A stretch of DNA of 64,000 nucleotides from Akanthomyces muscarius (Eukaryota > Ascomycota > Sordariomycetes > Hypocreales > Cordycipitaceae). A model generated the notes under the pieces. It searched no databases. It saw only the letters and a list, made by a program, of their open reading frames with translations, and was not told where the DNA came from. Made by a program: the position numbers and the translations under genes. Positions 22,331-33,100 of this stretch are shown here, piece by piece (position 1 is the stretch's first letter; every line of letters starts with the position of its first letter). The stretch is taken from positions 1,364,001-1,428,000 of the forward strand of contig NC_079242.1 of assembly GCF_028009165.1 (NCBI RefSeq), written 5' to 3'.

Positions 22331-25300
22331 CGGCTAATCAATGTGCTGCTGAGAGCGAGCGAGCGGGCGGGCGGGCGTTGTGGCGCGCCGCCAGCGAACC
22401 AGTAAATGCAATGTCGACCGCCTGTAAAATTAGTTCCAGGGCGAGGCGGGCGGCCAGAACAGCATCACCAAAATGGAGGGTCACCCGGCTGCACCAAACG
22501 GGACTGGGCGGCGGGGCGCACAGAGCCATCTGACATGGGCCAATGATGGCGACGGGACGCGGAATGTCGTGGGTGATGGGCGCATGTGCAATGTCAAGTA
22601 GGCAGTCCCTTGCTTCTGCTTTGGGGTAAAAGAAGCAGTTGCGGCGGCGGCTTGTTGGCTAGGTTAGACGAGATGCTGCATCGTGGCCCCGGTGGCCCCG
22701 GGGCGCACAGTGACAGCTGGTCCATAGCTACCTAGGTAGTACTGATCATGGTGCAGTTGCGCCATCTTGAGCTGCAACACAGGTCGCACTGCTGCAAGCA
22801 ACGTACCTGGACAGCCTGGATGGATCATACTGGTACATGTCTGGGCCTTTTTTATTTATTTTTTGGCAAGGAAGCAAGCAGGGCTCAAGAGACGATGTGG
22901 TGTCCCCGGGACACCACTATCTGGGTACTCGCAAGGCTTGCTCCGTGTGGCCGTCGGCCAGATCCATACTTGGGTAGCTTGCTTGTAATTCTCGCCCTTG
23001 GCCTTTGCGTCATGTCTATCCATCTCATCGTGGGAAAGGCGAGTTTCTTTTCGCCTCTTCCCAGGCCATTATATTTATACTGGAGCAAGCGCATTGTTTC
23101 CCAGCAGCGCGGTGGTCCATGCTGTGACCGCCAAGCGCTGCAGTGGTGGGGAGGGGGGGGGGGGGGGGTTGTGAAGAGAGAGGCTCTGCAGGCAGAGCAA
23201 ACAGGGGACTCGCTAGCATCGGACCACCCCAGCAGCTAGAAACAAGGTGCTTGCTTCGTGCTTCTCTCCCTTGCTAATAAGACGATGATGGTAAACAACA
23301 AACACGAGAATTTGTGTTTTATGTGCAAAGCAATACCTGGTGTCTACTTTTGTTTCTTGGCTACGAGGGCAGCGCGCGCAAAGTGCAAACATGGACCAGG
23401 CCCGGGTTTCGCAGCACGGCCTTGGCACCTGGTAATTCGGATTTAGCCGCTGCGGTGGGCAAAAGCCCAATTCGGCTCCGAAATGGCGGCAACCTCGCAG
23501 AAAAGGACGATACAAGCCGTTTCTACCATGCGATACTTGACATGGCAATTCCCGCTAGTCCGCCTGCAACGGTAGATGAGTTGCAGGCTTGCTTCTGCCA
23601 TCACCACCATCTATTGTTTTTTATAACTGGTGACTGGTATTATTGCAGGATTGGCCATGGCGCCCATCACAGACAGCAGCCACAGCCACAGCCTGCAAAG
23701 CCAGTTGCAGCTGCAGCCCGGCTACAGGGATCATGGGCACCGCTCAGCGCGCCATGTGGGGGGAGGGGCAGCTGGTCCGTCCGGGGGTGTCTTGGTGCTT
23801 GGAAGACGCTGATGCAATTTGCAGAGCGCCGTTGTAGGCAAAGATGTCCAACAAAATACTGGTAGCGACATAACCTATTCTTATATCACCGAGCAACAGA
23901 GAGTGCAATGACGAAATGGTGGCTACGATCCAAAGAAGAAGAAAAATCAGAATTTTTCTTCTAGCGTCGCACCTTTACAATTCTTCCATCTTTTGTTTAC
24001 TTTTTTCCCCTTCTCGACTGATTTCAAGCATCAACCACCACCCAAGACATTTCACAACACACCGCGCGTGGCTGCCCACTCACACCAACAACCTCACCGG
24101 TATGCAAGGAGCGTCAATCTCTCATGGCCATGCTGCCCTACTCATCGGCCGTCCGTCATGTCGTCTGGGCCTTTATTTTTATTTTTTTTCCGCATTGACC
24201 AAGACGCGCAAAACACGGCATGTCATCCAGCGCCCCAATCCGGATTCGTCGCAAAACGTTTCTTGGGGGAAAAACATGCCTTTTGCCATGCGCGAGACCT
24301 CGATAGACACCACCACCATCTCACGGACAGCCTCCCGCCTCGGCTAGGCCTATCCAAGACATTTTGACTTTGTCCAGCTTGCGCCGCCGGCTTGCACGCC
24401 ATGTCGGCTGCGCACATCATCCAGCCGTTGCGCTTTTCACACTTGAAAGTCTGGGGGCCGACGCGCTGCAATGCATTCTAGCGCTGGTGCAAATGCATCG
24501 TACCTATCCGTACTTACCGCCGGTATATATATAGGCCTGCAGTTGTGAGCGTATAGCACTGCTTCAAACCACTATCGGAGCTAGGCCCGGGCCCAGGCCG
24601 CTCGGGACTGGCCCAACCGGCGCATGGCCATCTTCGGCTTCGACGCCGCGCCAATGTGCAACCACAAACCACAAGGTCGAGCTCTGTATACTTCACTTTG
24701 CACACTTTCCTTTATGCCTTTGCAGATGCGCTTCTGCGCAAGCCCCATGCCAATCCAATTGCCCGCGCCGCCACTTACAGCTCGCTAGGTAGTGTCCCGC
24801 CCGCCCGTCTCTTTGGTGCCCTTTTCGGAGGCGTCGTGGCGTGTCGGCGCCGTTCCCTTGGTCCAAATGACAAGTCGTCACGGGCTTTGCGCCGTTGCCA
24901 CCCACACACACACACACACCCTTCGGAGGAAGCAGAAGAGTCGTCGCCACGAGGACAGCATTTCTGCTCACACATCGCCCATGCTACTAAATAAAGAGGG
25001 AGGGTCCAGCCACACCTTTTCCCACCACGGCACATCCATCCCAAAATCTGCCTCTAGCCAACCGTGTCCTGCTCGCTAGCGTTTGTTGCCGCAAAAGAAA
25101 CCATTCCCGTCATTTTTTCTTCTTCTTCTTTCTTTCCCCATGCTTCCTCGACTCCTCGAGGCCATCCTCGTTCTCGATTTACTATCCAGTACTAGTTGCT
25201 CCGAGCCGGTATCTTCAGCGCACGGTAGTGGCGCCGACAGCGTTGGACGGCGATACAACCTCTTTGGCACAGCCTATTAATGATGTAGTATTATTGCCCT

Positions 25301-28300
25301 TGGCCGCCGCATACTCTGCCGCGAGTATTGATCTATCCTCTTCCAATCTATAAATGATGTTATAAATTTGTTATTTTTTTTTATATTCTTATTTCCATTC
25401 ACCTACTCCTAGCTCCACCACTGGTAACCCGTGCTCAATCGACTTTTTTTTTCCGCTGCATCTTCCTCTTTCTGCCCCGCCCGCCAATCTTCACCATCCA
25501 CCCCCCTCCACATACAGCGCGACACTGCCTTTGTCATGAGAATACTTGCGTGCTCGTGTGTATACGGGCTTGAGCAGTCTCGCTGCAGATTTATTGGTCC
25601 ATCCCGGCCAGCACGTCGATCTCAGGTGGCTTAATATGTCCACGCTAATCTGTATAGTACGAAGAGTAATGATTGTGGCCTTCTTCTAGGTCCTCGCAAA
25701 CTACTGTCCGTGTCGCCCGCCGTGGTATGTCCGCTGCTAGTACCACCAGCTTGGGTTACAAGATGCCACTTTCGATTCTTAGTCCTTCCTCATGCCTTCG
25801 CCACTTGACGGCATTCACGAATCGGCTGATTGCATTTCGCAAGCCTTCTCCCCCCGGGCCGCCCGCCTTGGGTTGCCCGCCAAGCCCCGTCTTTGCCGCC
25901 GAGTGACATCAGCCATGGCTCTACTAACGGACCGGAGCGTCGTACCGCATACTTGGGTGCTAAGAAGCCTAGCTCTCTTGTTTTTTCCTCAGCGATGCTG
26001 TTCTTCAGGAGCTTCATTGACAAACCACCACAGCCTGCAGGTTTCATCACCTACATGACGCCAAGAGAATCCTGCATGGTCGGCGCCGAAATTTAACAAA
26101 GAAAGGCCGGTGAAAGATGCGATGGCGTCAAGTCTCAGACCCTCCAGTGGTCCTCTTTCTGGCACGCCCTCTCACAAGCCAGCCAGCCAGCCAGCCTCTT
26201 CTTCACGTCTGACCACGATGCCGGCGAAGCAATCCTGTGGCTCCTCCCTCCAAAGCACCTGAACGGGTGGTGACCCATAAACTTGTCTCTCTGCTATCCC
26301 AAAGAGACCAAGCGTGTAGTCTTGTTGTTGGAGTAAAAGTTGTGGTTGGAGTGGATCGGCGGCACCCACACCTTTTCGCGTGATCCCGGCCTGTCGCCCA
26401 AAAAAAGACGACGATTCCCAGGCCGTTTCACGTACACCGCTTCTTGAGAAAGAGGGCCCCTCGAGCTGGATATCTTGCAATCCCATCTGATGTCGCGTTT
26501 TCCGCATAGCTAGTTTTTTTCTCTAGGTTCACGTCAGTGTGGCCCAATGCCAAGCACATGTCAGAAACCCATATTTGGCAATTTTACATCCAAAACTAAC
26601 ACGGCCTGAGCCATGTTGAAACATTGGCTGGTCCGCAGGTTCTAGTCGTATCAGAAGGTTTCCTTTTTTTGCAATATCAGGTGATTCACCTGCGCGTCAG
26701 AATAGCGCAGTTTTGGTTTCTGCAGAGCTAGCACGGTCGTGCATGGACATGCAGTTGCTGCTGGGGTGCTGCATCTTGATGCACATCAATTTCGTCATTT
26801 TGATTGATCTTTGGGCTGTCGTCAATCAACCCCCCGGCCGGATTCAGCCATTGGAACTAGGAACTTCCACCTCAAATCTCCTCGAGTCAAGATCTAGAGG
26901 AAAGAAACGCTACCCAAGCGTGTATCTGCCCATCTACGGCGAAACCAGTTTTACCTAGCTAGCGCTGGTGCTGGTAGAAAGGTTACAATCCGCTGTGGAA
27001 CCTGCCCTCCCGTCGAAGCTACCATTAGCTGAACTTATTTCGTTCGTAATCAAGGCTTGCGGGAAGCTCTTTGACGTCTTTCTCGAAATGGACAGAAGGG
27101 CTTCTCCTCCAGCGACGTCGTACAGCATGCTAGTCGGCCTGTACACGCTAAATATGGCCGATGCTGTTCGTCTTTGTCCAAGTCGGCATAGAGGGGCTGT
27201 ACTATCGGGAGTGGCAACTAACTTTCTACTCCCATCGAAGGTCAAATCTGTGGTAACAGACCCCCACCCTAGCACCAAGCATCCAGGGATGTAACCAGGA
27301 CTCTTGCCGCTCTTAGCAAATGCTTTCTTCTGCGCAAAGATCGTCGTATCCACCAAGACGCCGGGTTTCTGATAATGGAAATTGAAGTCGCTGATGACTG
27401 TGCACACAAGGCTGCATCTATCTCTTTTCCCTCTGCCTTTATCGGCCGGGGATCGACATCACAGGCAGGCGAAAGGGTTTAGGATGTAAGCCTGGTTCAT
27501 CTGCTCTGTGCCGGCCGGAGCGCTGTGGCTTTCACCTGGCTGGGATTTCAGCAGCACCCTACGTACATGCGTTTGCATTTCGCTGGCGCCAGCCAACCAG
27601 GATCCAGAATTTACAAAGTGTGCATCCTTCGACTGTGAGATGTGGGTTAGGGGCGACGCGGGGGCGTCTCAACTACTTACAACCTGCTATCTCAAGTTGC
27701 ATGTTCAGCGTGGGGTAGCCAAATCCCCATTCGAACGCGAAATGCATGAGACTGTATTACTCCAGCATCACGCTTTTCTGTTGTTGTCTCTTCATAGCTC
27801 GTTCGCTGTCCAGAGCTCCCCCGGCGCTAAAGATGGCTCGAATAGCGGCTCAGCACGGGTAGTAGATGGGCTCATCTGAGCACGGTCGTCCAACTACCCA
27901 TGTACCATGACCTGACATCCTTCTGTGTCGTCTTCTCCAGCTTTTCCGCCTCTTTCCTAGCGCCAGGCAGCTTTTGCCCCAGTTGCGGTTGACCTTGGAC
28001 TATTTGAGCTTCCTGTACGGATACAGATATTTCATTCGTTGCAAGCATCTACACAACCCCCCTCCCTCATTCCCAACCCAGCTTGGCGGCTATTGTACAA
28101 TTTGCGATTCACACCGCTAACGAGAAAAAAAAAAGTGACGATGTCGGCATGGGTGAAAGTTGAGTTTCCATCCACAATACCCCATTTTGTTGCATGAAGA
28201 AGAAAAAAGCCAGAGCCACTTGAGCCAGTCCGCTTCCATCTCCCCTCCCCCCGCCCCCTCATTCTTCCCGGCTTTGATTATTTATACGTCATATGCATGC

Positions 28301-30112
28301 CACTTGCCTCTTTATTTGCGATATCCGAACGGGCGAGGCCCCTCCTCCTATGCCAACTCTGCGGCGGCTTGGCTACAGCGCCACCTCGCTCATCGCTCAT
28401 AAACCTTGAAGGACCCCGCGCCACCACTGGAATGCTACTCGGGCGAATCATAAACAAGCCCACTGCAACATGCAACCGAGCTGCCCCGAGGTGTAGCTTT
28501 ATGAATTACCTGGATAGAGTGTGAGCAAAATCGCACAAACAGTTTTCAGCTGGTCCCTTGCGGCTCGTCGTCATACTGCCATTTCAGCTGCTGCCCTGGG
28601 CGGGCCATGATGCGAATAGGCGCCTGCCTCCATCTCGGTACCACGATACATGAGACTCGTAGATTTGGGAATGGCCAGGGCAGCGCAGACCCCCAAGATA
28701 CCGGAGGACTGGGACTTCTGTAAAGGGCTGCCTTGGCTTCATTGTCTAGTGTATGCGCCACCAAGGTTCTAGGACCTCTGCTTGGTGCAGCGTTGACGCT
28801 GTGCTGTGTGGTGGTGGTGCATGAGAGGCGAATCATGGCAAAATGTAACACGTCAAACTTGTCGGGTCAAGGCCTACTATACCTAAAGTAACTGGGCCGA
28901 GCCGTCGATCTTGGCTACGGCGGGTTGTGGTACAGCGCTGTTCGCAGTCCTAAAGGTAGCGTGATGCATCCCGCCTGTAGATCTCGTACGCAGGGACTTG
29001 GGATAAGCCAAAGCGAGATAATGTGCGTGGCAAATCTTGCATTTGTGTGATTTGTTAGCTGGGATTCCCAGGGCCGCGAGTAGTTGATGCACTTTTCTGC
29101 TGGGCCCGATGGCTTGGCAGAGGATGGGGAGCTCATCCGACATGCGGTACCGCAGAACTTGCGACTAGCAACTCAAACGCCAAGACCATTTGCAGATGCG
29201 TTCATTGTTGAAATAGCCGGAAGTGCCGAGACACTAACGGAATACCCGGTAAGCGGACTGTAATATTGCATTATCGTTGCGAAAGAGATGGCTGTTGAAG
29301 TGCTCGATCACATACAGGGTAGGTGCGACGATCAGACGGAAACCTCACATGAGCACCAATCTTTACGCCACGCATATTGCCACTCGAATATCCCAGAATG
29401 ATTTGTCAATGTCAGAATAGATTCATGATAACTATCTTCTGTTGAGTATCGGTGGAGAGGTTATTCGTTGAGCGCTGTGCTAGCTAATGGCTGGGAACCC
29501 CATTATCGCACCAGCCATTACGTGATGTGTTTTCCTCGATGAGTTACCTTGTAAACGTTTTGTTCGCATTCTGCCCTTGCCATTTACCGAAGAACTTATT
29601 TGTTTACCACACAGCTCAATGTTCTTCACCGCTTGAGATATTAGTTCGACGGTCATAAGTCTGGTGCTATTCAAGAAGCGTAGAAGTAGTTGACAGAGAC
29701 GGGCGACTCACGCTTCAAGGCTACAAAAGCAGGATATTACCTGCAAGGGCGCTTACAATAATGAGGCTCAGGGCTTTACTGGGGGGCAATGATAGAGTAG
29801 TACTCTTCGAGGCTCTCGAGTGCAAGCCCAGAAAGTAAAATGCTTTCGAAAGCCGTCAAAATGAGCCGCTTGTAAGTCGACCCATCAATCAACGCAAGTG
29901 TATAATAATTATAATACATTTCCACAGCTGTTTTACATAGCATTCGAATCGCGACCATGATGCTGGCTCATAATATACATTTTTAATAACCTCATCCTCG
30001 CCCCATGAGGCGTGGCGCCAGCCAATCCCAACACGTGCCTCATTGGACACACTTTTGTCACCCGGCTTCCGCACGAAACAGGCCCTTTCCACTGATTCTA
30101 TACTTGTACAGC
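22331..30112. other. Large gene-poor interval, about 7.8 kb
   Basis: No gene is supported in this stretch, which is unusual for the otherwise dense window. Weak candidates are short ORFs with real ATGs: 28883-29143 minus (86 codons, one CKIC pair), 25790-26050 minus (86 codons) and overlapping opposing ORFs at 26955-27407. None shows a family motif, splice structure or clear codon bias. Other features are a 16-base G-run near 23153-23168, a (CA) microsatellite at about 24903-24919 and one TACCTAGGTA palindrome near 22730. The interval could hold noncoding transcripts or lineage-specific genes that cannot be seen by eye. Confidence 0.4.
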
Positions 30113-31135
30113 TCAACCACTATTGTAGCCGACAGATACAAGACGCTCCAACGTCTTGAAACCATCGTGCGCAAAACCCTTGGTCACATCGACCTTGAAC
30201 TCCTTGTCGCCCACCTTGATCGAGGCGAACCCCATGTCCGTCCATGCCGCGCGCACACCCCGAAAGAAACCAGAAAAGGCACGGGAAATGTGTCGGAATG
30301 GCATCGTCAGAAGATTCTGCATGTCGAACTTGCGTTGCTTGGCGCGAGCCTCCTCGGCCGCGCGCTGCTGCTCCAGGCGCTTCAGCTCCGGCACGTACTC
30401 GTCTGGCAGCGAGAAGCGCGACTTGAGGGCCACGTTGTCTAGGCTCGTGACGATGACTTTGGGGCTGAGGATCGGGATCATGCGGTTGACTGTGACTTCG
30501 AGCTGCGGCATGGCCGCCGCGGTTGCCACTGCTGCGCCGGCGCTGGTCACAGGTTTAGCAGCTTGGACGGCCGCAGCAGCGCCGGGAGCGACGGCCTGCG
30601 CTGGTGACGCCACAGCTGGTAGCAGGCGAATCGACCGGACGACGTTTGGCGTCTTGGAGATGAGGTAAAAGGCCATGGAGCCCAGCAGCACGTAGGCCGC
30701 GCCAAAGACGTAGCCCACCCAAGCCGGGATTCCTTCCGGCTGGTGCACAACCGTGGGCCCAGTCAAGGCTGTCCATGCCAGAATCGTGATACCACTCGAC
30801 CAGCAGCCAAAGTAGAACCAGAAGTGCGAAGGCGCTTCGTACAGTATCGTGGGCGTCGCTTTGGAGCCCAGGCTCTTGATGAAAGCATATCGCGAGGGCG
30901 CGGGCCCGCCACGCGCGGGAGGCTGCGGTGGTCTCGCTTTGGGCGCCGCTGCCGCGGACGGCTTAATCGCCCTGGGTGCTAGTTTCACAGCAGCAGCGTG
31001 GAATCGAAAGGCGGTGCTGCTGAGCAGTCTCGATCGGGTCGCATCGCAGAGTCGAGAGGTCGCTGCTCGGCACGGGGAGGCGAGAAGCTGCCTTCGGAGC
31101 GCAAACATGCTCGGGCCGAGACCGAGGGTAGCCAT
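30113..31135 (-). CDS. Mitochondrial inner-membrane protein, TMEM223/Mrx15-like
   Basis: Single exon, 340 residues from the ATG at 31135; the open frame continues upstream, but this start gives a good mitochondrial presequence rich in Arg, Ser and Ala with no acidic residue in about the first 28 positions. Two predicted membrane spans, about residues 104-126 and 138-160, are preceded by the motif YEAPSHFWFYFG. The C-terminal half is soluble, with a basic charged helix around RLEQQRAAEEARAKQRK and a compact end (KVGDKEFKVDV). This arrangement resembles the TMEM223/Mrx15 group, which associates with the mitochondrial ribosome and respiratory-chain assembly. That assignment is from architecture and memory of the family, not a search. 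The gene is divergent from the mitochondrial PDX1 gene. Confidence 0.65.
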   Translation of the reverse strand: MATLGLGPSMFALRRQLLASPCRAATSRLCDATRSRLLSSTAFRFHAAAVKLAPRAIKPSAAAAPKARPPQPPARGGPAPSRYAFIKSLGSKATPTILYEAPSHFWFYFGCWSSGITILAWTALTGPTVVHQPEGIPAWVGYVFGAAYVLLGSMAFYLISKTPNVVRSIRLLPAVASPAQAVAPGAAAAVQAAKPVTSAGAAVATAAAMPQLEVTVNRMIPILSPKVIVTSLDNVALKSRFSLPDEYVPELKRLEQQRAAEEARAKQRKFDMQNLLTMPFRHISRAFSGFFRGVRAAWTDMGFASIKVGDKEFKVDVTKGFAHDGFKTLERLVSVGYNSG

Positions 31136-31716
31136 GTAGGGATCAAGACGGTGCAATGGAAGAGAAAAGTAGCAAATGGGATGCGCAATGGAAAACGCAC
31201 TTCGGGCTATGTCGTCAGGGCCATTGGGCCAGTTTGGTGATGAGCCTGTGCTGGAGTTTTGGTTGCTAACATTTTTGCCAGGCTGATGGGCACATGGGTA
31301 GCGGTAGATAGGACCTGGCAGGGGTACAATAGCGCTAGGCCCAGATTGGACAGGGGACGGATCAACGTAAGATGGAAATATCTCAGTCAAGAGGGCGAAA
31401 TATGAAAATCTGTGAAGCGAGGAAAGCCGTATATTCCTAACTACATAAAAGAACTATTCAAGAATTTAAGAACCCATTACAGAGAGCTTATGATGCTGTA
31501 GATTAGACACATCATCCCATCTCTGTCTGGTAGGTAGTGGGAGGTACCGCCGGAGCCCCACTGAAAAAACGACGGACTCGTCCGCCCGTATCGGCGGTTC
31601 CCAACAGCTTCGAAAAGAAAGCTCTCACCTTTTGACTTTTGTCGCCAGCAAGTCCTCCTTCGACACCACTTACCCCAAACCCGCCATCGCCAGAAACAGC
31701 TCAATTGGGCCTCACG
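31136..31716. promoter_or_regulatory. Shared divergent promoter of two mitochondrial genes
   Basis: The 581 bases between the start codons of the TMEM223/Mrx15-like gene (minus) and PDX1 (plus) must hold both promoters and leaders. No single dominant TATA box stands out. Co-regulation is inferred from geometry only. Confidence 0.5.
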
Positions 31717-33100
31717 ATGGCGTCTCTCGCATCGGCATGCCGTGCCTCTGTGCGCATGGCCAGCAGCCGTGCCTCTGCTCGTGGTAGGTGGCGCCCCCCA
31801 TCCCCCATCTTACGCACCTCAACATTGAAACCCGTCCCTTGCTGACCAAAAACTCCCGCCCGCAGGCCTTTCGACCTCTGCCCGATGCCTCGCCGCCCAA
31901 AACTTCACCATGCCCGCCCTGTCGCCGACCATGACCGAGGGAAACATTGCCAGCTGGCGCGTCAAGGAAGGCGAGACCTTCATCGCCGGCGACGTGCTGC
32001 TCGAGATTGAGACGGACAAGGCTACTATGGATGTCGAGGCCCAGGAGGACGGCATCGTGATGAAGATCATGTCCCAGGACGGCAGCAAGGCCGTCCCCGT
32101 CGGCACCCGCATCGCCGTCCTCGCCGAGGCCGGCGACGACGTGTCCGCCCTCGAGATCCCCGCGGACGAGCAGCAGCAGCCCAACAAGGCGGCGGGCGCC
32201 TCCGCCAGCTCGGAGCCGGCCCCGTCAGAGGCAAAGAGCGAGTCCTCCAAGCCTGCCAGCGGCGGCAGTCAGCAGCGAAAGCCCACCACCCAGGGCAACC
32301 AGTCATACGAGCAAAAGTACCCGCTCATGCCCTCGGTCGAGCATCTCGTCAAGGCCAACGGCATCAACGAGGCCGACGTCAGCAAGATCAAGCCCACTGG
32401 CCCCAACGGCCGACTGCTCAAGGGCGACGTGCTCGCCTACCTCGGCTCCATCAACGCCGAGACGCCCGCTACTATTTCCTCCCGTTTTGACCATCTCGCT
32501 CACCTCGACCTGAGCAACATCAAGGTCGCCGAGAGAAAGGCCGCGCCGGCTCCCAAGGCCGATGTCGCCGCCGCTGCTCCCGTCGAGGAGCTCCCTCTCG
32601 AGGTCAACGTCCCCGTCTCTCTGGCCAAGGTTGTGCAGGTCCAGAAGAAGATCCAGGACACGCTTGGCGTCTTCCTGCCGCTGTCGACCTTTATCAGCCG
32701 CGCCGCTGAAGTCGCCAACGACGAGCTGCCCCGTGCCCGACACGAGCCCACCGTCAGCGAGCTTTTCGATGCCGTTCTCGGCCTCGACAAGGTCAAGGCT
32801 GCCCAGGGATCTCGTGGCGTCTACCTGCCTCAAGTATCGGCAATCCCTGCCGGTGCCACTTATAAGCCCAAGGGCGCACCTACGCTACCCACCAAGTTTG
32901 ACATCATTGATGAACTGGCCAGCCGTCCAGTACAGGCACCGCCATCAGGCATGGTGACGATTGATACCGTGCCTGGCCTGTCGTCGGGTGGCAACGTATT
33001 CACCCTGACCGTGCCCAAGGCCGAAGAGGACAGGGCATATGTGTTCTTGCAGCGCTGCAAGTTTATCCTCGAGGATGAGCCCGGCAGATTGGTGCTGTAA
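31717..33100 (+). CDS. PDX1: Pyruvate dehydrogenase complex protein X (E3-binding protein)
   Basis: Structural subunit that tethers dihydrolipoamide dehydrogenase (E3) to the E2 core of mitochondrial pyruvate dehydrogenase. Exons 31717-31783 and 31866-33100, with an 82-base intron (GTAGGT...CGCAG), encode 433 residues. Residues 1-30 are an Arg/Ser/Ala presequence. The lipoyl domain follows at about 37-112 (MPALSPTMTEGNIASW; lipoylated Lys74 in ETDKATMD). An Ala/Ser/Pro linker leads to a peripheral subunit-binding domain at about 174-216 (MPSVEHLVKANGI...GPNGRLLKGDVLAYL). The remaining ~215 residues are a reduced core-like region lacking the DHRxxDG acetyltransferase motif, which separates it from E2 (Lat1). 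The short first exon carrying only the presequence is typical of such genes. Confidence 0.93.

Noticed and set aside
25673..26096. Several overlapping ORFs of 77-88 codons on both strands
   Set aside because: Mutually exclusive readings, no domain and no supporting splice sites.
26955..27407. Opposing ORFs (150 codons minus, 108 plus)
   Set aside because: Both strands are open at once with similar composition and no motif, so neither can be preferred. Left in the gene-poor interval.
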